Source of the DNA: an uncultured Geobacteraceae bacterium
GTDB lineage: Bacteria > Desulfobacterota > Desulfuromonadia > Geobacterales > CAIOGM01
Direction of reading: 5' to 3'
Assembly (NCBI GenBank): GCA_903902345.1
Contig: CAIUUR010000102.1
Coordinates: 1 to 42,006, forward strand
DNA: 42,006 nt
Within the stretch, counting starts at the first letter, position 1. Each line of letters begins with the position of its first letter. Below are positions 19,956 to 28,122 of the stretch, piece by piece. The notes under the pieces are model-generated. The model worked only from the letters and a program-made list of their open reading frames with translations, was not told the origin of the DNA and searched no databases. Position numbers and translations under genes: made by a program.

Positions 19956-20051
19956 TCACCTCCTTGGTAGTTTCAAAATTGTCGAAGTATAGAGAGCCAT
20001 TGAGGAAAAAGCAAGGTATAAACGGAGCGCTCAAAGCCTGCGACATCATCT

Positions 20052-20067
20052 AGCAATTATGTTGCCA
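20052..20067 (-). promoter_or_regulatory. sigma54 (-24/-12) promoter for glnB-glnA
   Basis: Minus strand TGGCAACATAATTGCT matches TGGCAC-N5-TTGCW with correct GG/GC spacing; about 103 nt upstream of glnB. Confidence 0.8.
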
Positions 20068-20222
20068 AACCGTCGGACAAAAATGGCATCCATTTATCAA
20101 TGAGTTAGTTCGACCGTGGCAAAAAAATGTGTGGTACTCCGCTGGTTTCGCGTAAAAATAAGGCACGAGCAGCCCATGCTGCCCGGTTTTCGGTCACTCC
20201 ACGCCCGACTCACCGCAACAAC

Positions 20223-20867
20223 TTAGCGCCTCACGAATATCTCACGCGCCATCTGGGTATCGATGGCGAATTCGGAAAAACCGACCCGGAAGATGTAAGA
20301 CGGAAACGTCTGCAGGAGGAGAATGCGGTTTCCCGGCAACACCCCCATGGCCATCAGTTTCTGCATCTTCTTGCTGTCCCCGGTCTGGATATAGGCGATC
20401 TCCCCTTCCTGGTTGCTCTTCAACTCCGTGAGCGGAACCACCCCCATGTCCCCCTGGCGCTCCGCCTCGATACAGCACTCCCCCTTGGGAATCTCCTTGC
20501 CATGGGGACAGGTTCTGGGGTGGTTCAGCATGGTGCAGACCTTGGTGTCAACACCCTCATTGAGCAGGTGTTCGAACTGACACGCCTTCCGGTCTCCGTC
20601 TTCCCCCCTGATGTCCAGAACGTCCATCATCAGCCTCTCGGCCAGGCGGTGCCGACGGATGGTCTGGCGCCCCTCTACCTTTCCCTCCGGACGGAAGTAG
20701 ACACTGCCGCTCTTCACCTCGATGAAGGCCCGCTCGGTCAACTCGGCGTAGGCGGGATCATCCGCCGCAATCCCCACACTGTCGATATCCAGGTAACCCC
20801 GCCCCTTCTCCTCCACGGCAATCCAGAGCGCTTCGAGGATTTCTTCCGCCTTTTCCGAGAGTTTCAT
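20223..20867 (-). CDS. DtxR/IdeR-like metal-responsive protein with C-terminal FeoA (SH3-like) domain
   Basis: RHRLAERLMMDVLDI, CQFEHLLNEGV...HPRTCPHGKEIPKGECC, C-terminal VVPLTELKSNQEGEIAYIQTGDSKKMQKLMAMGVLPGNRILLLQ; start at MKLSEKAEE. Confidence 0.87.
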   Translation of the reverse strand: MKLSEKAEEILEALWIAVEEKGRGYLDIDSVGIAADDPAYAELTERAFIEVKSGSVYFRPEGKVEGRQTIRRHRLAERLMMDVLDIRGEDGDRKACQFEHLLNEGVDTKVCTMLNHPRTCPHGKEIPKGECCIEAERQGDMGVVPLTELKSNQEGEIAYIQTGDSKKMQKLMAMGVLPGNRILLLQTFPSYIFRVGFSEFAIDTQMAREIFVRR

Positions 20868-20886
20868 GCCCTGGCTCCTTGTCTGT

Positions 20887-21072
20887 TCACTCTTCACCTT
20901 TGACAGTTTTAAACACACTCCGGATCTTTTTGAACAGCTCCGACTCCGGCGGATTTTCGTAATTGCAACGGGGACACTTTATCATATTTTTACCGCAGGA
21001 TACCGGACAATTCGCACACCCCCGAATCCCCTCCTCCTCGCGAAACTCCAGCGCACAGAAACCGCACCTCAT
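20887..21072 (-). CDS. small Cys-rich (zinc-ribbon/Fe-S-like) protein in the feoB operon
   Basis: 61 aa, CGFC...CANCPVSCG...CPRCNYENP; ATG overlaps the feoB stop; between feoB and the DtxR/FeoA gene. Confidence 0.78.
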   Translation of the reverse strand: MRCGFCALEFREEEGIRGCANCPVSCGKNMIKCPRCNYENPPESELFKKIRSVFKTVKGEE

Positions 21073-23060
21073 GCAAGGATACCGGTAACAAGAAGTAGCC
21101 GGTTAAGAAACCAGCCGGAGCCATAAGCAAAGAGTGAGACAAAAACCCCGATGGAGACGGCCACTCCCATCCCCCGCTCCTTCTTCATGATGAGAAATTG
21201 GGCAATGCAGGGGATGAAGAGGGTAAGGGTCACCGCCGCCACGACCAATTGCCGGGGGGTCATGAGACCCTTGGCCTGCAGATCATAGAGCCCGGCGGCG
21301 CCGTAGTCCCGGCGAAAGAAGCCGAAGATGAACGCCACCGCCGTCTCCTTGGGAAGACCGATGGAGGCCATGACCGGGGTCATCCAGGTGATGAGCTTTT
21401 CGAAAAAACCGGTGATCTTTCCCAGCCAGAGGAGAACCGACGCCAGGATGAAGAGCGGCAGGATCTCCATGAAGTACCACTGCATCCGGGTATAGGTCTT
21501 GGTCAGGACATTACGAAATTGGGGAAGCCGCAGGGGAGGGAGTTCCATGTAAAAGAGCGGCGTCTCCCCCGGGATCAGGCGTGCGGCAAGAAATCCGATG
21601 ACAATGAAGATGAGAAGGAGGCAGACGCTCCAGACCAGGAGCGCCCCCGGCGTCTTGGAGAGGAGCGCCAGAATGACCCCCAGCTGGGCCGAGCAGGGGA
21701 TGGCCAGGGCCAGGAGGAGCGTGGCGATAATCCGCTCCCGCACCGTCTCCAGAGTCCGGGTCACCATGGTGGCCATGGTGTCGCAGCCGAACCCCAGGAC
21801 AATGGGGATAACTGCTCGCCCGGTGAGGCCGATCCTCTTGAAGAGTCGATCCACCAGGAGCGCCAACCGGGGGAAGTAACCGCTGTCTTCCAGGAGCGAG
21901 AAAAAGATGAAGAAGGTGGCGACGATGGGGAGGATTATCCCCACGGCATAGCGAACCCCCAGGGTGATAACTCCGTATTCCCCCACGAAGAGCTCACGGA
22001 TGACCTCCCAGGGGATGGTCCGCCGGGAGAGATCGATGATCCAGGGATTGAACCGGGCCACAAACAGCTGGCTTTCGATGAGGTCAACCAGGGTCCCGGC
22101 GCCGAATTTCCCCACAAACTGGTACAGCCCGAAATAGAGGACAACGAAAAGAATCGGAACCCCGGTGAGGGGGCGGACAGTAAGCCGGGAAAGGCGGGAA
22201 GCAAAGGTCTCCCTCCTTTTGTCGGGTAAACGGATGACACCGTCCAGAAGATCGTGCACGATCTCTTTCCGCTCCAGAGAGAGATCCAGGTGAAATGACT
22301 CCCGCCGTTGGAAGATTTTTTCCTTTACCAGAGCCTCAATGCGCGAAGCACCCTCCCCTTCCGTTGTCCGAACGAGAAGCTCCACCTCCTCATCGCGCTG
22401 AAGGAGCAGGAGCGCCAGAGACTTGGCCGAGAGGCGGTATTCACCCTTGAGCTCTCCGGCCACGGCGGCAATATCCTGTTCCATCCGACGGCCATAACGG
22501 AAGGGGGTCTGATGTACCCCGTCGTAACCGCTGATCGCCTCCCGGATCTCGGTCACCCCCCGTTTCCGGGCAGTGGCGGCGCCGATCACCGGTATCCCTA
22601 ACCGCTCCCGGAGCAGCGGTATATCGATGGCGAGCCCCATCCGTTCGGCCTCATCCATGATGTTCACCACCAGGATCACCGGGAGGTCGGCCTCGATGAG
22701 CTGCAGCGTCATGGCGAGCATCCGCTCCAGGTTGCGGGCGTCCAGGACATGGACAACCAGGTCCGGGGCCTCGACCAGGAGAATCTCCCGGGCGACACGC
22801 TCCTCCTCGGTGATAGGGAGGAGGGCGTACATACCCGGAGTATCGCAGATTTCAAACGTCTCTTCGCCAAGGAGGGCACTCCCCCGAGAAACCTCCACGG
22901 AGGTGCCGGGATAGTTGGAAACGGTGACATAGGCCCCGGTAAGAGCATTGAAAAGGACGCTCTTACCCACATTGGGGTTCCCCACCAGGGCTACCTTCCG
23001 GTGAGCCGGGACGCCACGGGATTCGTCTTCACTTCTTTGACGCTTTTTGAACCAAGCCAT
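21069..23060 (-). CDS. feoB: ferrous iron transport protein B
   Basis: G-domain GNPNVGKSVLFNALTGAYVTVSNYPGTSVEVSRG, DTPGMYALLPITEEERVAREILL, NIMDEAER; C-terminal membrane domain; start corrected to MAWFKKRQ. Confidence 0.95.
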   Translation of the reverse strand: MAWFKKRQRSEDESRGVPAHRKVALVGNPNVGKSVLFNALTGAYVTVSNYPGTSVEVSRGSALLGEETFEICDTPGMYALLPITEEERVAREILLVEAPDLVVHVLDARNLERMLAMTLQLIEADLPVILVVNIMDEAERMGLAIDIPLLRERLGIPVIGAATARKRGVTEIREAISGYDGVHQTPFRYGRRMEQDIAAVAGELKGEYRLSAKSLALLLLQRDEEVELLVRTTEGEGASRIEALVKEKIFQRRESFHLDLSLERKEIVHDLLDGVIRLPDKRRETFASRLSRLTVRPLTGVPILFVVLYFGLYQFVGKFGAGTLVDLIESQLFVARFNPWIIDLSRRTIPWEVIRELFVGEYGVITLGVRYAVGIILPIVATFFIFFSLLEDSGYFPRLALLVDRLFKRIGLTGRAVIPIVLGFGCDTMATMVTRTLETVRERIIATLLLALAIPCSAQLGVILALLSKTPGALLVWSVCLLLIFIVIGFLAARLIPGETPLFYMELPPLRLPQFRNVLTKTYTRMQWYFMEILPLFILASVLLWLGKITGFFEKLITWMTPVMASIGLPKETAVAFIFGFFRRDYGAAGLYDLQAKGLMTPRQLVVAAVTLTLFIPCIAQFLIMKKERGMGVAVSIGVFVSLFAYGSGWFLNRLLLVTGILA

Positions 23061-23065
23061 GAATC

Positions 23066-23497
23066 TTACCCCTGACATGCTGAACAGAGTCCGTAGAGCT
23101 CCATCTTGTGGTACCGGATAACAAATCCGTGAGAAGCCGCGATCTCGTCCTGAATGGCCTCGACGGCGGCATTGGAGAACTCGGAGATGGCGCCGCAGAG
23201 GACGCAAACGAGATGATCATGGTGCTCGCCCTCGGCCACATGCTCATAACGAGTCTGACCATCACCGAACTGGAACTCCCGGGCAATTCCCGACTCGGCG
23301 AAAAGCTTCAGGGTCCGGTAGACCGTAACGTAGCCGATGGTGGGGTGGGCGCTCCGCAGATGGAGATACAACTCCTCGATGCTCAAATGCCGGTTCGTGG
23401 AAAGAAACGCCTCCAGGATGATATCCCGTTGACGCGTGGATTTGAGACCTTTCTCAGCAATAAAGTCGTGGAAAATCTTTTTTTTAACCCGATTCAT
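23066..23497 (-). CDS. fur: Fur family transcriptional regulator
   Basis: GLKSTRQRDIILEAFLSTNRHLSIEELYLHLR...IGYVTVYRTLKLFAESGI...EHHDHLVCVLCG...LYGLCSAC. Confidence 0.95.
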   Translation of the reverse strand: MNRVKKKIFHDFIAEKGLKSTRQRDIILEAFLSTNRHLSIEELYLHLRSAHPTIGYVTVYRTLKLFAESGIAREFQFGDGQTRYEHVAEGEHHDHLVCVLCGAISEFSNAAVEAIQDEIAASHGFVIRYHKMELYGLCSACQG

Positions 23498-23510
23498 GCC
23501 GCCCTCATTT

Positions 23511-23525
23511 TGAAATTGAATTTCA
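23511..23525. promoter_or_regulatory. candidate Fur box (7-1-7 palindrome) upstream of the fur-feoB operon
   Basis: TGAAATT G AATTTCA, perfect 7-1-7 palindrome 14 nt from the fur start codon. Confidence 0.7.
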
Positions 23526-23655
23526 CTTTAACCGCCACACCGCGGAATGTCAAGCTAATTAACCTCTTGGCGGAGTCGTGCCGTACGAACAACTCCGTCG
23601 AACGGTAAGGGCACAAAAAACCTGTCGTTCTATTGACCATAACAAACATTTACAG

Positions 23656-23684
23656 TTGACAGTTTACGGTTATTCTGTTTTCAT
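23656..23684 (+). promoter_or_regulatory. candidate sigma70 promoter for pyc
   Basis: TTGACA (23656-23661) - 17 nt - TTTCAT, about 120 nt upstream of the pyc ATG. Confidence 0.4.
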
Positions 23685-23803
23685 ATGCCGGCACTGCTGT
23701 TACCGCTTAATTGTTTAAATTTACTGTATTTTTTCAGTTATACGAAAATTTCACACAGAGTATAAATCGTTTTATTCAGACGAAAAATTACTGGAGGTAC
23801 GCA

Positions 23804-26800
23804 ATGAAACATCAGGGTTTCAGGAAGGTCATGGCCGCCAACCGGGGAGAGATCGCCATCAGGATCTTCCGCGCCTGCACAGAACTGGGAATCGGCACGG
23901 TGGCCATCTACTCCGAGGAAGACAAACTGTCGCTCCACCGCTACAAGGCGGATGAGGCCTATCACATAGGGAAGGGTAAATCCCCCATCGACGCCTACCT
24001 GGGAATAGACGAGATCATCGCCCTGGCGCTGAGGGCCGATGTGGACGCCATCCATCCCGGCTACGGCTTCCTGTCGGAGAACGCCGAGTTTGCCGAGAAG
24101 TGCGAGGCCGCCGGAATTGTCTTCATCGGCCCCACCGGCGAGATGCAACGGGCGCTGGGGGACAAGGTGGCGGCGCGAAAAGTGGCGACTGCCGCCGGAG
24201 TACGCACGGTCCCCGGCACCGAGGACCCCATCGAGAAGGAAGAGGATGCCCTCATCTTCGCCAAAGAGCATGGCTATCCCATCATCGTCAAGGCCGCGGC
24301 AGGGGGAGGCGGGCGCGGTATGCGGGTTGCGCACAACAAGAAGGAGTTGCTTGAAGGGCTGGTAGCCGCCGCCAGCGAGGCCAAGGCGGCCTTCGGCGAC
24401 GCGGCGGTATTCCTGGAGCGCTACCTGCAGAACCCCAAACATATCGAAGTACAGATTCTGGGTGATAACCATGGGAATCTCGTCCACTTCTATGAAAGGG
24501 ACTGCTCCATCCAGCGGCGCCATCAGAAGGTGGTGGAGTTTGCCCCTTCTCTCTCCCTCTCCCAACTACAGCGGGAAGAACTCTGCAACGCGGCCCTGAA
24601 AATCGCCGGTCAGGTGAAATACCGCAATGCAGGGACCGTAGAATTCCTTCTGGACCAGGAGGGACAATGGTACTTCATCGAGATGAATCCCCGTATTCAG
24701 GTGGAACATACCGTTACCGAGATGATCACCGGACGCAACCTGGTACAGTACCAGATCCTGGTGGCCCAAGGGCATAAACTCTCCGATCAGGAGATCAACA
24801 TCCCCTCTCAGAGCGCCATCGACATCCGCGGCTACTCCATCCAGTGCCGCGTCACCACCGAAGACCCGGCCAACAACTTTGCACCGGATTTCGGCACCCT
24901 CACCACCTACCGTTCCGCCGCCGGCTTCGGCGTCCGTCTCGACGCGGGGAATGCCTTCAACGGCGCCAAGATCACCCCCCACTACGACTCCCTCCTGGTG
25001 AAGATCAGCGCCTGGGGTCTCACCTTCCAGGCGGCAGCCCATGTCATGCACCGGGCGCTCCAGGAGTTCCGGATTCGCGGTGTCAAGACCAACATCGGCT
25101 TCCTGGAAAACGTCATCACCCACCCGGTGTTCATGAACGGCAAATGCGACACCTCCTTCATGGACAAGCACCCGGAACTCCTCCAGTTCCGTGAGAAGAA
25201 AGACCGCGCCAGCAAGGTACTCAAGTTCCTGGGGGATGTGGTCGTCAACGGCTCTCCGGGGATCGTCAAGCCGCTCAAGTCGGCGGAACTTATTGAAGCC
25301 CGGGTTCCCGAGGTAGACCTCACCAAATCCCGTCCGGCGGGGAGTCGCGATCTCCTCATGATGCTGGGAGCAGAGGGACTCTCCAAGTGGATCCTGGAGC
25401 AGAAAAAGCTCCTCCTCACCGACACCACCATGCGGGATGCCCATCAATCCAACCTGGCCACCCGGGTCAGGACCCATGACCTCCTGAAGATCGCCGATGC
25501 AACCTCTTACCTGGGGGCGGAACTCTTCTCCCTGGAGTGCTGGGGGGGAGCCACCTTCGACGTCTCCATGCGGTTCCTCAAGGAAGACCCCTGGCAGCGA
25601 CTCCACAAGCTCTCCGAGGCGATCCCCAACATCCTCTTCCAGATGCTCCTCCGGGGGAGCAACGCCGTGGGATACACCAACTACCCCGACAACGTGGTGG
25701 AGAAATTCGTGGAAGAGGCGGCGAACTCGGGGATCGACATCTTCCGGGTCTTCGATGCTCTCAACTGGACCAAGGGAATGTCCGTGGCCATGGACGCGGT
25801 GAGAAAGAGCGGCAAGATCTGCGAGGCCGCCATCTGCTATACGGGGGACATCACCGACCCCCGGCGGGACAAATACCCGCTGAATTACTACGTCTCCATG
25901 GCCAAGGAGCTGGAGCAGATGGGAGCTCACATCCTGGCCATCAAGGATATGGCCGGACTCCTCAAACCTCACGCAGCCTACAAGCTGGTAAAAGCGCTGA
26001 AGGAGAACATCGGCATCCCCATCCACCTCCACACCCACGACACCTCCTCCAACGGGAGCGCCATGCTCCTGAAGGCCGCCGAGGCCGGGGTGGACATCGT
26101 GGATGCCGCCCTCTCCTCCCTCTCGGGGCTGACAGCCCAGCCCAACCTGAACGCCCTGGTGGCGGCCATGGAGGGGACCGATCGTGACCCGCTGGTGAAC
26201 GCCGCCGGGCTCCAGAGCCTGGCCAACTACTGGGAGACGGTGCGCGACTACTACGCACCCTTCGAGTCGGGGCTCAAATCCGGCACGGCGGAGGTTTATC
26301 ACCACGAGATCCCGGGGGGGCAGTACTCCAACTACAAGCCCCAGGTGGCGGGTCTGGGACTCCTGGACCGGTGGGAAGAGTGCAAGGAGATGTACCACAA
26401 GGTCAACCTCCTCTTCGGCGACATTGTCAAGGTGACCCCCTCCTCCAAGGTCGTGGGGGATATGGCCATATTCCTCATGAAAAACAACCTTCAGCCCGAG
26501 GACGTACTTACCCAGGGAGAGGAGTTGACGTTTCCCGAATCGGTGGTGGGAATGTTCAAGGGGATGTTGGGTCAGCCGTACCAGGGGTGGCCGGAAGAGC
26601 TCCAAAAGATCATTCTCAAGGGAGAACAACCCATCACCTGCCGTCCCGGAGAGTTGCTGGAGCCGGTGGAGTTCGAGGTGGAGCGGGAAAAGCTGGAAGA
26701 GAAGGTGGGACACAAGATCGACGACAAGGCGCTCATCTCCTACATCCTCTATCCCCATGTCTACCCGGAACTGGACCAGCATCGCCAGCTCTACTCCGAC

Positions 26801-27250
26801 ACCTCGGTCATCCCGACCCCCATATTCTTCTACGGCCTGGAGCCGGGACAGGAGACTTCCCTGGACATCGAGCCGGGAAAGACTCTCATCATCAAGCTCA
26901 ACGCCATCGGCAAGGTTCAGTCCGACGGCACCCGGCAGGTCTATTTCGAATTGAACGGTAATGCCCGTTCGGTGACCGTCCGCGACCACGCCGCTGTCAC
27001 CGATGAGAAGGAGCGGGAGAAGGCCGAAAAGGGGAACGCCAAGCATCTGGGCGCCCCCATGCCGGGAAAAGTGCTCAAGGTCAACGTCAAGGCCGGTGAT
27101 GCGGTAAAGGGGGGGGATGTCCTCATGGTCACCGAGGCGATGAAGATGGAAACCAACATCAAAGCCAGGGAAGATTGCGTGGTCGCCGAGGTAAAGTTCA
27201 AGGAAGGGGAAAAAGTTGAGAAGGAAGAGCTTTTGATCGTGCTGGCCTGA
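23804..27250 (+). CDS. pyc: pyruvate carboxylase, single-chain
   Basis: Biotin carboxylase domain (KVMAANRGEIAIRIFRACTELGI), carboxyltransferase (LLLTDTTMRDAHQSNLATRVRTHDLL), C-terminal biotin site VTEAMKMET; RBS GGAGG before ATG 23804. Confidence 0.98.
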   Translation: MKHQGFRKVMAANRGEIAIRIFRACTELGIGTVAIYSEEDKLSLHRYKADEAYHIGKGKSPIDAYLGIDEIIALALRADVDAIHPGYGFLSENAEFAEKCEAAGIVFIGPTGEMQRALGDKVAARKVATAAGVRTVPGTEDPIEKEEDALIFAKEHGYPIIVKAAAGGGGRGMRVAHNKKELLEGLVAAASEAKAAFGDAAVFLERYLQNPKHIEVQILGDNHGNLVHFYERDCSIQRRHQKVVEFAPSLSLSQLQREELCNAALKIAGQVKYRNAGTVEFLLDQEGQWYFIEMNPRIQVEHTVTEMITGRNLVQYQILVAQGHKLSDQEINIPSQSAIDIRGYSIQCRVTTEDPANNFAPDFGTLTTYRSAAGFGVRLDAGNAFNGAKITPHYDSLLVKISAWGLTFQAAAHVMHRALQEFRIRGVKTNIGFLENVITHPVFMNGKCDTSFMDKHPELLQFREKKDRASKVLKFLGDVVVNGSPGIVKPLKSAELIEARVPEVDLTKSRPAGSRDLLMMLGAEGLSKWILEQKKLLLTDTTMRDAHQSNLATRVRTHDLLKIADATSYLGAELFSLECWGGATFDVSMRFLKEDPWQRLHKLSEAIPNILFQMLLRGSNAVGYTNYPDNVVEKFVEEAANSGIDIFRVFDALNWTKGMSVAMDAVRKSGKICEAAICYTGDITDPRRDKYPLNYYVSMAKELEQMGAHILAIKDMAGLLKPHAAYKLVKALKENIGIPIHLHTHDTSSNGSAMLLKAAEAGVDIVDAALSSLSGLTAQPNLNALVAAMEGTDRDPLVNAAGLQSLANYWETVRDYYAPFESGLKSGTAEVYHHEIPGGQYSNYKPQVAGLGLLDRWEECKEMYHKVNLLFGDIVKVTPSSKVVGDMAIFLMKNNLQPEDVLTQGEELTFPESVVGMFKGMLGQPYQGWPEELQKIILKGEQPITCRPGELLEPVEFEVEREKLEEKVGHKIDDKALISYILYPHVYPELDQHRQLYSDTSVIPTPIFFYGLEPGQETSLDIEPGKTLIIKLNAIGKVQSDGTRQVYFELNGNARSVTVRDHAAVTDEKEREKAEKGNAKHLGAPMPGKVLKVNVKAGDAVKGGDVLMVTEAMKMETNIKAREDCVVAEVKFKEGEKVEKEELLIVLA

Positions 27251-27255
27251 TCTTG

Positions 27256-27285
27256 TGTAGGGGCACGGCGCGCCGTGCCCCTACA
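27256..27285. repeat. perfect 30-bp palindrome immediately downstream of pyc
   Basis: TGTAGGGGCACGGCG|CGCCGTGCCCCTACA with no loop. Confidence 0.9.
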
Positions 27286-27336
27286 GGAAAAACGGCATAC
27301 CACTACATAACGTCTTCTTTTTTTGCCGATGCAACA

Positions 27337-27385
27337 AACAAAGAACGCCCTGCTTCCGGACTCCGGAAGCAGGGCGTTCTTTGTT
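27337..27385. terminator. bidirectional terminator between pyc and the convergent isochorismatase-like gene
   Basis: AACAAAGAACGCCCTGCTTCCGGA C TCCGGAAGCAGGGCGTTCTTTGTT, perfect 24-bp arms. Confidence 0.93.
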
Positions 27386-27402
27386 ACAAATAGTGGCAAC
27401 GA

Positions 27403-28035
27403 TCAGGCGAAATCTTTAACCGTGACCAGTTCCACCCCCAGCAACTCCAGCGCTTTTTTCATATTATCGGGACAACGGCTGGGCGCAGCATCACTCCGAG
27501 TGGCGTCCAGCACCACGTAGACATGCTCGAATTCCTGATTGACATGTTCGATGGCCGTCATGGCCACCGCCGAGGAGAACGGAAAGCCGCAGACTACCAC
27601 ATGCTTGACGTTGAGACTCCGAAGGGTGGAGACATGAGTGCTGAACTCCGGGCTCGTGCCAATGGAGTTGCAGATCAAGCTCGGGTGTTCCCCCTTGCGC
27701 ACCGGCCGGGATGATTTCCCCACCAGCGCCAGCTCTATCTTGGGGATCAGATGAACGCCGGGAGTCCGTTCGATACAGTGACTCTTCTCGCCGGAGAGGC
27801 TCTGCTCCACATTCTCCATGGCATCGGGACGCCGGGGATGAATGTCATTGGAAACGACGATTCTTCTGAACGGTTTGGCGATCAGCGCCACGATATTGTC
27901 GGTGACCACCGCCATGGAGGGATCTCCGGCGACCCCCTCAACCACACGCGAACCTTTTTCTTCATCACAATAATCGACTTGGGCATTCATCACAATCAAC
28001 GCCCAGATATCCTTGCTCACGTCAAACTGTTGCAT
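27403..28035 (-). CDS. isochorismatase/nicotinamidase-fold protein, probable pseudoenzyme
   Basis: ALIVMNAQVDYC, VVSNDIHPRRPDA, SHCIERTPGVHLIP, VRKGE, VVVCGFPFSSAVAMTAIEH, VVLDATRS follow the cysteine-hydrolase family order. Confidence 0.85.
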   Translation of the reverse strand: MQQFDVSKDIWALIVMNAQVDYCDEEKGSRVVEGVAGDPSMAVVTDNIVALIAKPFRRIVVSNDIHPRRPDAMENVEQSLSGEKSHCIERTPGVHLIPKIELALVGKSSRPVRKGEHPSLICNSIGTSPEFSTHVSTLRSLNVKHVVVCGFPFSSAVAMTAIEHVNQEFEHVYVVLDATRSDAAPSRCPDNMKKALELLGVELVTVKDFA

Positions 28036-28122
28036 CTCGGTTCTTCCTCCTTGTAATTGTCAGAATGTATACTGCAGAAAAAATCGGTAAATCTCAAGAG
28101 AATTCAGGCAAGCCATCCTGAC

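Noticed and set aside
20127-20903. 258-aa plus-strand ORF opposite the DtxR/FeoA gene
   Set aside because: Antisense to a protein with clear DtxR and FeoA motifs; no independent support.
21198-22229. 343-aa plus-strand ORF opposite feoB
   Set aside because: Highly charged Asp/Glu/Gly-rich antisense translation of a membrane protein gene; shadow ORF.
23738-27046. Minus-strand ORFs of 275 and 826 aa adjoining in the same frame opposite pyc
   Set aside because: They lie wholly antisense to a clear pyruvate carboxylase; low-complexity His/Gly/Val-rich translation typical of the antisense frame of a high-GC gene. No RBS or family match.
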